Of a DNA stretch of 29,526 nucleotides, positions 16,599 to 23,270 are shown piece by piece. Source of the stretch: JBCBKZ01 sp039026975 (lineage in GTDB: Bacteria; Bacteroidota; Bacteroidia; J057). Below the pieces are notes generated by a model. That model had not been told where the DNA came from and did no database searches. It saw only the letters and a program-made list of their open reading frames with translations. A program made the translations under genes and the position numbers. The stretch covers positions 1-29,526 of the forward strand of contig JBCCLI010000024.1 of assembly GCA_039026975.1 (NCBI GenBank), read 5' to 3'. Numbering within the stretch: position 1 is the stretch's first letter; the number at the start of each line of letters is the position of its first letter.

Positions 16599-16658
16599 CT
16601 TTGCGACTTAGCGCCTTTGCGTGATTAAATTTTCACGCCAAGCCGCCAAGCCGCTAAG
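16599..16658. repeat. 60-bp imperfect palindrome with 8-bp internal period
   Basis: The left arm (16599-16624) and right arm (16633-16658) are each 26 bases around the loop TTAAATTT. 21 of 26 positions pair, and the five mismatches fall at every fourth base. Each arm is three CTTnGCGn units plus an end. It lies between the convergent genes eboF and ade and could act as a bidirectional terminator. It resembles scattered intergenic repeats made of CTTTGCG/CGCAAAG units that I recall from many environmental genomes. Confidence 0.75.
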
Positions 16659-16666
16659 AAGATTCT

Positions 16667-18289
16667 TTATTCCTCAAACAGACTCACAAACTCAAACTTA
16701 TCTCCATCAAACAGTCCCTTATCACTTAACTTGAGGGAAGGAATCACTAATAGAGCCATAAAGCTAAGTGTCATGAAGGGCGCGTGCAGGGGAGAACCTA
16801 TCTCTTTGACTACTTGATTTAGTTGCTGGTATTGTTGACTGACAGTCTCAGCTGAATCAGGAGACATCAGGCCGCCAATAGGTAGGGGCAGCACCTCAGT
16901 ATGCTCTCCATCATAAACGGCTATTCCACCATGATGGGCAATGACAGCATTGACTGCCTCTGTCAGGGCCTCATCTTCTACTCCTACTGCGATGACATTG
17001 TGAGAATCATGTGCTACAGAGGAGGCAATGGCTCCTCTCTGAAGTCCAAAGTTTTTGATGAAGGCTACGGCTGGAGGGGCTTTCTCATAGCGGTTAACTA
17101 CCGTGATCTTCAAGATGTCTTTTTCCGTATCTGAGAGAATTTTTCCTGCTAAGACCTTAGGCTGATAGAATCCTGATTTAGTGATGAGTTCTCCTTCTAT
17201 AGCTTCAATGACCCTGATTCGTTTTCCTTCATCCTGAACAGTAAAGGCTTCAGGAGAGAAGGTGTCAGCCTTGAACTGATTGATAACATCCGCTTCTACC
17301 ATAGGGATTCTACTAACGCCATGCTCAAATACACACTGCCCCTCAATGTAGGTTTCTATGATTTCCAGCGATTTCAGGTCTTTTACCAATATGAAGTCAG
17401 CAGAATCTCCTTCCTGCAGCAGTCCTGTCTCCAGTCCGTAATGAAGCTTAGGGTTCAAGGAGGCTGCTCGTAATACCTGGAAAAGATCTATTTCTCTGTC
17501 CAGTGCCCGTTTCACTAGCTGGTTAATATGGCCTTCCATCAGATCATCAGGATGCTTATCATCCGAGCAAAACATAATGTGGTCCGGGTAGATAGGGAGT
17601 AGGTCTATAAGTGCTTCAAAGTTTTTGGCGGCACTCCCTTCCCGTATCAGGATTTTCATGCCTAGCTCCAGCTTTTCTCTTGCTTCCTGGTAGGTAAAGG
17701 CCTCATGATCTGTACTTATTCCGGCATGTGTATAGGTGGCAGCTGCATCTCCTCTGAGGCCGGGGGCATGTCCGTCTATGGGTTTGTTAGCTTCCCTCGC
17801 CAGTTTGAGCTTCTCCATGACTTCAGGGTCCTTATGGAGGACACCGGGATAATTCATCATCTCTGCCAGGTAGTAAATTTCCTTACGATCTAAGAGATCT
17901 TCTATCTGTTTGGGGCCTAAATGCGCACCTGCTGTTTCAAAGGAGGTGGCAGGCACACAGGAAGGGGCACCAAAGTAAAATTTGAAAGGTATTTTTTTCC
18001 CATTCTCAATCATATATTCCACCCCTTCCACCCCTAATACATTGGCGATCTCGTGTGGATCAGATACGGTAGCGATAGTTCCATGACACACGGCTTTTCT
18101 CCCAAAGGCTGCCGGGGTTAGCATGGAACTTTCTACATGTACATGAGCATCTATGAAACCGGGGAGGAGGTAATGGGGAGGAGCTGATTCCAAGTGCGTT
18201 AGCTTAATGATGTTACCTTCCTCTATGAGAATTTCTCCAGGATATATTCTCTGTTTAATAATGTCTACGATTTGGCCTGAAAGGGTCAT
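16667..18289 (-). CDS. ade: Adenine deaminase
   Basis: A 540-residue amidohydrolase that converts adenine to hypoxanthine and ammonia in purine salvage. The barrel metal motif is AHVHVESSM at 48-56, followed by VSDPHEIANVLG, the conserved YLAEMMNYPGVL, DGHAPGL, GISTDHEAF and MFCSDDKHPDDL. The C-terminal part (VAHDSHNVIAVG, PLPIGGLMS) is also typical. It is about 40 residues shorter than the Bacillus and E. coli enzymes, mostly at the N-terminus, but begins properly with the GQIVD...IYPGEI.IEEG strands, so it is complete. The only gene on this strand nearby upstream is meaB, 196 bp away, so it probably has its own promoter. Confidence 0.95.
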   Translation of the reverse strand: MTLSGQIVDIIKQRIYPGEILIEEGNIIKLTHLESAPPHYLLPGFIDAHVHVESSMLTPAAFGRKAVCHGTIATVSDPHEIANVLGVEGVEYMIENGKKIPFKFYFGAPSCVPATSFETAGAHLGPKQIEDLLDRKEIYYLAEMMNYPGVLHKDPEVMEKLKLAREANKPIDGHAPGLRGDAAATYTHAGISTDHEAFTYQEAREKLELGMKILIREGSAAKNFEALIDLLPIYPDHIMFCSDDKHPDDLMEGHINQLVKRALDREIDLFQVLRAASLNPKLHYGLETGLLQEGDSADFILVKDLKSLEIIETYIEGQCVFEHGVSRIPMVEADVINQFKADTFSPEAFTVQDEGKRIRVIEAIEGELITKSGFYQPKVLAGKILSDTEKDILKITVVNRYEKAPPAVAFIKNFGLQRGAIASSVAHDSHNVIAVGVEDEALTEAVNAVIAHHGGIAVYDGEHTEVLPLPIGGLMSPDSAETVSQQYQQLNQVVKEIGSPLHAPFMTLSFMALLVIPSLKLSDKGLFDGDKFEFVSLFEE

Positions 18290-18485
18290 GTGAGAGTAGC
18301 TGATATAATTGATAATATAGCGTCCATCCTGCTAGATACAATGAGCCAAAGATAGGAAATGAGAGATCATAAAACTTCTGGCATAGCCTGATTACCCGTC
18401 TACAGAACAATAATCACTAGATCCGGGCGGCCCCCCCCTTAAATAATCCACTATTAGTCCACTATGATGACAGGAAAAGTGATCA
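18290..18485. promoter_or_regulatory. Spacer between meaB and ade with a C8 tract and a direct repeat
   Basis: The 196-bp spacer has a run of eight C at 18431-18438 and a direct repeat TCCACTAT at 18447-18454 and 18458-18465, spaced 11 bp, one helical turn. It must contain the ade promoter on the minus strand, but I find no clear match to TTG-N19-TAnnTTTG. The repeat could be an operator; this is inference. Confidence 0.35.
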
Positions 18486-19493
18486 CTACTTTACGCCTCT
18501 ATTCTCTTCTTCCCAAATGTTTATCAATCTTTTTGCCGCTTGAATGGGGGAGAGCTTCTGCGCGATAACCTCCTGCCTTAAGATATCTACTTTAGATTTT
18601 ACGACTGCATGATTATGGAAGAGATCTTGTAGGTAGGCGTTAATGCTGTCCTGCATCCAGAAGAGAGCCTGCTCACTACGCTTCTCCTGCCAGCTGCCTG
18701 TCTCTTGCATATGTCCCTTATATCTACTCAGCATATCCCAACATTCTTCCATACCTTCCTCCTCTAGGGCAGAGACTAGTTTGATCTCCACAGGAAAATC
18801 AGATTTTGTAGAGAATAACCTTAATGCCTGGCTGTAGTAAGTTTTGGCTGCTCGTGCCTTAGGCAGGAGAGCACCATCAGCTTTGTTGATCAGGATTCCG
18901 TCTGCCATTTCCATGATGCCTTTCTTAATACCTTGCAGATCATCCCCCGCATGTGGGAGCATCAGTAAGAGAAAGAAGTCTACCATGGAAGAGACAGCCG
19001 TTTCAGACTGTCCCACGCCTACTGTTTCTACTAAGATGATTTCATAACCGGCAGCTTCACACAGGAGAATGGCTTCTCTGGTCTTTCTGGCTACCCCTCC
19101 TAAGGAACCTGCGGTAGGAGAGGGTCTTATAAACGCCTTGGGATGCATGGATAAACGCTGCATACGGGTCTTGTCTCCTAAAATACTCCCTCTAGTGAGG
19201 GTGCTGGAAGGATCTATGGCCAGAATGGCTATGTTAAAACCCTTATCCAGTAAAGCTGTCCCAAAACTGTCTATGAAGGTACTTTTCCCTACGCCTGGCA
19301 CGCCAGATATCCCTATGCGGAAGGATTTTCCTGCCATGGACATGCAGGCATCCATTAGGGTTGAGGCCAGTTCTTGATCTTCTTCTAACTGGCTTTCCAC
19401 CAAGGTGATGGCCTGACTAAGCAGAACGCGGTTTCCTTCTTCAATACCTTTTAGGAGGGATGCTAACGTTGGTCTTTTTCTGCGCTTTCTCAC
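18486..19493 (-). CDS. meaB: MeaB/ArgK-family P-loop GTPase (methylmalonyl-CoA mutase chaperone)
   Basis: A 335-residue G3E GTPase. The P-loop is GVPGVGKST at 64-72, the switch region is ILVETVGVGQSE, and the base-recognition motif is NKADG. MeaB protects and reloads adenosylcobalamin-dependent methylmalonyl-CoA mutase with GTP; the older name ArgK came from a disputed transport role. The mutase genes (mutA/mutB, scpA) are not in the window, so the partner must lie elsewhere. The N-terminus is short and basic (MRKRRKRP). A small exported-protein gene is 25 bp upstream on the same strand, so the two may share a message. The start at 19493 fits the family length. Confidence 0.92.
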   Translation of the reverse strand: MRKRRKRPTLASLLKGIEEGNRVLLSQAITLVESQLEEDQELASTLMDACMSMAGKSFRIGISGVPGVGKSTFIDSFGTALLDKGFNIAILAIDPSSTLTRGSILGDKTRMQRLSMHPKAFIRPSPTAGSLGGVARKTREAILLCEAAGYEIILVETVGVGQSETAVSSMVDFFLLLMLPHAGDDLQGIKKGIMEMADGILINKADGALLPKARAAKTYYSQALRLFSTKSDFPVEIKLVSALEEEGMEECWDMLSRYKGHMQETGSWQEKRSEQALFWMQDSINAYLQDLFHNHAVVKSKVDILRQEVIAQKLSPIQAAKRLINIWEEENRGVK

Positions 19494-19518
19494 GAATAGA
19501 AACTAACATACATAATTC

Positions 19519-19992
19519 TTAGGGTAAAGCCTTGGGTGTAGGGTAGTAAATACTTTCCGCTTTAACGTATAGCTCTTCCACATAGCCATGCCTGCCTTGC
19601 CAGGCTAGAATCATAGTATCCTTAGAAAACTTCCTGATCTGATGTCTAAACAGGATACCGGCTTGATTACTCACATTTTCTTTGGCTATTAGCGCTATAG
19701 CAGATTTATCTTTTTTGAGGTACCATTGACCTTCCTGCTTACCTCCGAGGGAATGTAGGATGTATTTACCCCCTTTTTGGATAGAGAGGTACTTCATCTC
19801 TTCTTCCGGCAGCTTTATCTTTCCTGAATAGGGATCATAAATTTGAATGAGTTTCCAGAGAATAGAATCCTTTTTACTTTCAGTGATAAAGTAAGAGGCT
19901 GCTTTCTGCTGCTTTAAAAAGGCATTTTTCTCGCCATTACAGGTGGCAGCTAATACGCTTAAGATACATAGTGCAATCGCAAGCCGTTTCAT
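19519..19992 (-). CDS. Small exported or lipid-anchored hypothetical protein
   Basis: I do not recognise this 157-residue protein. From ATG 19992 it begins MKRLAIALCILSVLAATCNG, a typical signal sequence; Cys 18 could be lipidated, although Thr at the -1 position is unusual for a lipobox. A longer start at 20040 would put 16 extra residues before the signal and is rejected. The mature part is basic and rich in beta-type segments (GGKYILHSLGGKQEGQWYLK, FSKDTMILAWQG), recalling small lipocalin-like exported proteins of Bacteroidota, but no family motif is certain. It lies 25 bp upstream of meaB and is divergent from the YqiA-like gene. Confidence 0.78.
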   Translation of the reverse strand: MKRLAIALCILSVLAATCNGEKNAFLKQQKAASYFITESKKDSILWKLIQIYDPYSGKIKLPEEEMKYLSIQKGGKYILHSLGGKQEGQWYLKKDKSAIALIAKENVSNQAGILFRHQIRKFSKDTMILAWQGRHGYVEELYVKAESIYYPTPKALP

Positions 19993-20074
19993 TTTGGCAG
20001 TTATTAGGAATAAATTCAAAAATATTCCATTATTGAGCAAGGCCTATTCCTCTTTTGTTCAAAATATATTTTTT

Positions 20075-20563
20075 ATGAAAATTCTCTATATCCATGGGCT
20101 AGATAGTAGTCCTAATCCAGACAGAATAGGATATATGGAAACACAGGGTCATGAGGTGGTAGCCCTACATCTTGATTATAGGGAGCAGCCAGATGCTTAC
20201 CGGATATTAGACAGTTTTGCCAGGAAAGAGCGAATTGAGGGTATTGTAGGTAGTTCTCTGGGAGGATTTCTGGGGTTCTGGCTAAGCCAGCATTTAGCGG
20301 TACCCTGTTTATTATATAATCCTGCTATGTGGCTAGATGCGGTAGAGCTAAAGATTCCTGTCCCTGAAGAAGACCGCTGCCCGGGCAGGTATGTGGTCTT
20401 GGGAGATGAGGATGATACGGTAGATCCTGATCAGAATTGGCAATTTTTTTCCCAACTTGATAAAAAATCGGGCTATCAGCAGGTAATTAGGTGTCAAGGT
20501 TTAGGACACCAGATAGACGTAAAAACCTTTCAGGACACCTTTCGGTGGGCTGGATTAGGATAA
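20075..20563 (+). CDS. YqiA-like (UPF0227) alpha/beta-hydrolase esterase
   Basis: A 162-residue compact alpha/beta hydrolase of the YqiA type. It starts with MKILYIHGLDSSP (oxyanion-hole region), has the nucleophile S61 in VGSSLGGF, an acid region VVLGDEDDTVD at 107-117 and the catalytic His 145 in QGLGHQID. The start at ATG 20075 puts the first strand at the N-terminus; an ORF from 19943 would add 44 residues that overlap the divergent gene and do not fit. E. coli YqiA acts on short-chain esters in vitro; the natural substrate is unknown. The gene stands alone between a divergent gene and the next promoter at 20576. Confidence 0.88.
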   Translation: MKILYIHGLDSSPNPDRIGYMETQGHEVVALHLDYREQPDAYRILDSFARKERIEGIVGSSLGGFLGFWLSQHLAVPCLLYNPAMWLDAVELKIPVPEEDRCPGRYVVLGDEDDTVDPDQNWQFFSQLDKKSGYQQVIRCQGLGHQIDVKTFQDTFRWAGLG

Positions 20564-20575
20564 GCTTAATTTGGA

Positions 20576-20606
20576 TTGGTGATTCCTAAAAGAAAAAATA
20601 ATTTTG
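20576..20606 (+). promoter_or_regulatory. Bacteroidota-type promoter before the membrane-anchored protein
   Basis: TTG at 20576-20578, a 20-base spacer, then TAATTTTG at 20599-20606, an exact TAnnTTTG match. The start would be near 20612, leaving a leader of about 60 bases that contains the structure at 20620-20659. Confidence 0.6.
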
Positions 20607-20659
20607 ATTAGAAATAATCAGGAGGTCGCAGATGTTTAACTAATAGCGAACTAACCTCC
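20606..20659 (+). promoter_or_regulatory. Structured leader with a strong Shine-Dalgarno and a 3-codon ORF
   Basis: AGGAGG at 20620-20625 precedes ATG 20632, which opens MFN followed by TAA and TAG. The GGAGG is paired with CCTCC at 20655-20659, and TCGC (20626-20629) with GCGA (20646-20649), leaving a five-base bulge. A second hairpin, GATTA/TAATC around a GAAA loop, lies at 20606-20619, but the proposed transcript would start inside it. This is the only full AGGAGG I noticed before a start in the window. The real gene starts 15 bases downstream at 20674. Confidence 0.45.
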
Positions 20660-20673
20660 AATAATATTCACAT

Positions 20674-21219
20674 ATGGATATGGAAAGTCTGACCATTATA
20701 GGCGAAATATTGAAATACCTGGCACCAGCTGCCATTGTACTGCTAGCCGTAAAATTTATGAGTGATACGGGGGTAGAGCGAGAAAGAGTTACACAGAATC
20801 TTATGATCCGAAATGAGATTCTTAAACAGCACCTGCCGTTAAAGATTACAGCATATGAAAGAGCCACTTTATTCCTGGAAAGAATTTCTCCTGAAAATTT
20901 ACTCCCTAGGATGAATGCCTCTGGTAAATCAGTAGGTGAATACAGAATGGAATTGATTCAGGAAATCAGGGAAGAGTTTGAGCATAATATGGCCCAGCAA
21001 ATTTATATCAGTAACACGGGTTGGATGGCACTTATCAGAGCAAAAGAAGAAATATTAACTGTCATTAACCAAGCTGCCCAGGGACTTGATGAAGATGAGG
21101 AAGGAATATTTCTGGCAAAGGGAATAATAGAGAAAATGATGACCCTAGAGGAGCTCCCTGCCCAGCGGGCCATCATTATATTGAAGAATGATTTACAACC
21201 ATTTTTTAAAATGACGTAA
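20674..21219 (+). CDS. Membrane-anchored conserved Bacteroidota protein of unknown function
   Basis: A 181-residue protein with one N-terminal membrane segment (about residues 14-29, LKYLAPAAIVLLAVKF), then a long helical cytoplasmic part. The sequence after the anchor (LPLKITAYERATLFLERISPENLL, in part) is what I recall from an uncharacterised Bacteroidota family (DUF7935-like), but I am not certain of the name. No catalytic motif is visible. ATG 20674 and ATG 20680 are both possible starts. It has a promoter at 20576-20606 and a structured leader. It lies upstream of dnaA on the same strand, separated by a long spacer, so co-transcription with dnaA is doubtful. Confidence 0.82.
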   Translation: MDMESLTIIGEILKYLAPAAIVLLAVKFMSDTGVERERVTQNLMIRNEILKQHLPLKITAYERATLFLERISPENLLPRMNASGKSVGEYRMELIQEIREEFEHNMAQQIYISNTGWMALIRAKEEILTVINQAAQGLDEDEEGIFLAKGIIEKMMTLEELPAQRAIIILKNDLQPFFKMT

Positions 21220-21670
21220 GTTTTTCGACTAAAAAAGGGGATTATATGCCTGTTTGGGTAAGTTTTGGTAAATACTCGTTTTGTCGTATTTATGTCATAA
21301 AGCTTTTTTATCTTATATAAGGTTCAAGTAGCAGTATTTTAATCCTTAAGAAAGATTTATAACCTACGGTTACTTATAAATTAATAGACACATAATATAG
21401 TAAATAAGTTTCTTGTTCGTTATTAGCTTTGGTAATGAAGGTATTAATGGAAATAAATAATTCGAGAAAGATACGAAAACTTGAAATTAAAAGGGTAAGT
21501 AGCTGGTTTTCAGTAGGTTATAAGCTTTCTGAATTCCTGTAAAAATTGGGATATATTCAAGTTTTTTTTTCTGATTTTTTTTCACAGTTTTATCTTCGCA
21601 CCAAAAACAAATTAGCGGATGCCGAGGCATCCATGTAACAAAAGTGGTATACAATCAGCAAAGTGTAAGC
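21220..21670 (+). promoter_or_regulatory. Long AT-rich spacer and leader upstream of dnaA
   Basis: About 450 bp without an established gene. Two -7-like elements are seen: TAGCTTTG at 21424-21431 (exact TAnnTTTG, no good -33) and TATCTTCG at 21591-21598 (near match, preceded by T-runs at 21562-21582). A compact hairpin, GGATGC-CGAG-GCATCC at 21617-21632, would lie in the dnaA leader. A 35-codon basic frame at 21435-21542 has no support. I found no cluster of DnaA boxes (TTATNCACA), so I do not call an origin here. Confidence 0.5.
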
Positions 21671-23110
21671 ATGACAACGTCATACGTTGACATATGGAAT
21701 AACTGTCTCCGTATTATACGTACTGAGATCACCCCTCAGAGCTATGATACATGGTTTAAGCCTATCCACCCTATAAGTTTGGATAGCCAGGTTCTCACCA
21801 TTGAAGTACCTAGCCAGTTTTTCTATGAATGGTTAGAAGACCACTACGTAGATCTCTTACGCAAAGCTATACACGCTACCTTGGGTCCTGAAGGACGCCT
21901 AGAGTATTCTATAGTGGTAGATCCTACTTTAAAGAGTGGTTCTGCGAACGGAACGCCAGTCTCAGCATCCCAAGCCAAAACCGTCCATCATCAACAATCA
22001 ATAAACACCCAATTGAACGTAGAAAGACCCGTTCCGAATCCGTTTGTAATTCCGGGTATACGTAAGTTTGAGGTGGAGGCAAATCTTAACAAGGATTATA
22101 CGTTTGATTCCTTCATTGAAGGAGACTGTAACAGGCTGGCAAGAGCAGCAGGTTTTGCTGTAGCTAATAAGCCAGGCGTAACAGCTTATAATCCTTTATT
22201 TCTTTACAGCGGGGTAGGGTTAGGGAAAACCCACTTACTGCAAGCTATCGGAAATGAGGTTAAGAAAAACTTCCCCCGAAAAACGGTATTGTATGTCTCT
22301 TCTGAACGCTTCATTAATCAGTTTGTGGATGCTGTCAAGAAGGGAACGGTTAATGACTTTCTGAATTTCTATCAAATGATAGAAGTACTCTTAGTAGATG
22401 ATATCCAGTTTCTTTCAGGAAAGGAAAAGACGCAGGATAATTTCTACCATGTATTCAACCACCTTCGCCAGTCTGGAAAGCAGATTGTACTTGCTTCTGA
22501 TCGTTCTCCTAATGAAATGGAGGGAGTAGAAGAAAGACTCCTATCCCGTTTTAAGTGGGGGCTCAGTGCACACCTCTCTGTACCGGATTTCTTTACACGT
22601 AAGCAGATTCTGGCGAGTAAGATGCGCATGAACGGAATAGAGCTACCAGGAGAGGTAGTAGAGTTCATTGCTCATAACGTCAACAGTAACATACGTGAAC
22701 TTGAAGGTGCCTTGATCAGCTTGTTAGCCCAAAGCTCACTCAACCAGCAAGAAGTGGACCTTGAGTTGGCTAAATCTATGCTACAGAACTTTGTAGATAG
22801 CGTAACCAAAGAAATCACCATCGGTTCCATCCAAAAAATAGTAGGAGAATTGATGGATGTTGAAGTCGAGGACATGAAAGCTAAAACGCGTAAGAGAACC
22901 ATTGTACAAGCCAGACAAATAGCCATGTACTTTGCTAAGGAAATGACGCGCCATTCACTGAAGTCTATCGGTATGCATTTTGGGGGTAGAGATCACTCTA
23001 CAGTCATTCACGCACTACAAACAGTTACAGATTTAATAGCTACTGACAAGTATTTTAAGAAAAGCGTGACAGAAATCAGGAAGCGACTTAACATGGAAGT
23101 CGGGAACTAA
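21671..23110 (+). CDS. dnaA: Chromosomal replication initiator DnaA
   Basis: From ATG 21671 the protein is 479 residues with all four DnaA domains. Domain I (residues 1-80) includes IWNNCLRIIRTEITPQSYDTW, partly the helicase-loading face. A short variable linker spans 85-130. The AAA+ domain has Walker A GVGLGKTH at 181-188 and Walker B LLVDDIQFL around 240-248. Domain IV carries the DNA-binding signature GGRDHSTVIHAL at 438-449. A GTG at 21644 would add nine residues that do not fit the family, so I prefer the ATG. It is followed by a strong terminator. DnaA opens the origin; no oriC is seen next to the gene. Confidence 0.97.
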   Translation: MTTSYVDIWNNCLRIIRTEITPQSYDTWFKPIHPISLDSQVLTIEVPSQFFYEWLEDHYVDLLRKAIHATLGPEGRLEYSIVVDPTLKSGSANGTPVSASQAKTVHHQQSINTQLNVERPVPNPFVIPGIRKFEVEANLNKDYTFDSFIEGDCNRLARAAGFAVANKPGVTAYNPLFLYSGVGLGKTHLLQAIGNEVKKNFPRKTVLYVSSERFINQFVDAVKKGTVNDFLNFYQMIEVLLVDDIQFLSGKEKTQDNFYHVFNHLRQSGKQIVLASDRSPNEMEGVEERLLSRFKWGLSAHLSVPDFFTRKQILASKMRMNGIELPGEVVEFIAHNVNSNIRELEGALISLLAQSSLNQQEVDLELAKSMLQNFVDSVTKEITIGSIQKIVGELMDVEVEDMKAKTRKRTIVQARQIAMYFAKEMTRHSLKSIGMHFGGRDHSTVIHALQTVTDLIATDKYFKKSVTEIRKRLNMEVGN

Positions 23111-23144
23111 GGAATTACAAACTACTCACTTGCTCTTACAAAAC

Positions 23145-23175
23145 ACACTGGATCATTTGATCCGGTGTTTTTTTT
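23145..23175 (+). terminator. Strong intrinsic terminator after dnaA
   Basis: An 11-bp stem, ACACTGGATCA at 23145-23155 with TGATCCGGTGT at 23158-23168 (one G-T wobble), ends in an eight-base T run at 23168-23175. This is the clearest terminator in the window and ends dnaA transcription 34 bp after the stop codon. Confidence 0.9.
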
Positions 23176-23270
23176 CCTACCTCCTACACAACCCTATTCC
23201 TATCTCATTGCTACTTTATTATTGACTTTCTTAGCTCATTTAATTTTCTGTTAATGGACCAAAAAGTTTA

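Noticed and set aside
19943..20074. Upstream extension of the YqiA-like gene
   Set aside because: It overlaps the start of the divergent gene and is not part of the hydrolase fold.
21435..21542. 35-codon basic frame in the dnaA upstream region
   Set aside because: No family, no ribosome site, and the nearby -7-like element would start transcription at or after its ATG.
21220..21670. Possible chromosomal origin next to dnaA
   Set aside because: I find no cluster of TTATNCACA-type DnaA boxes, only AT-rich sequence and T-runs.
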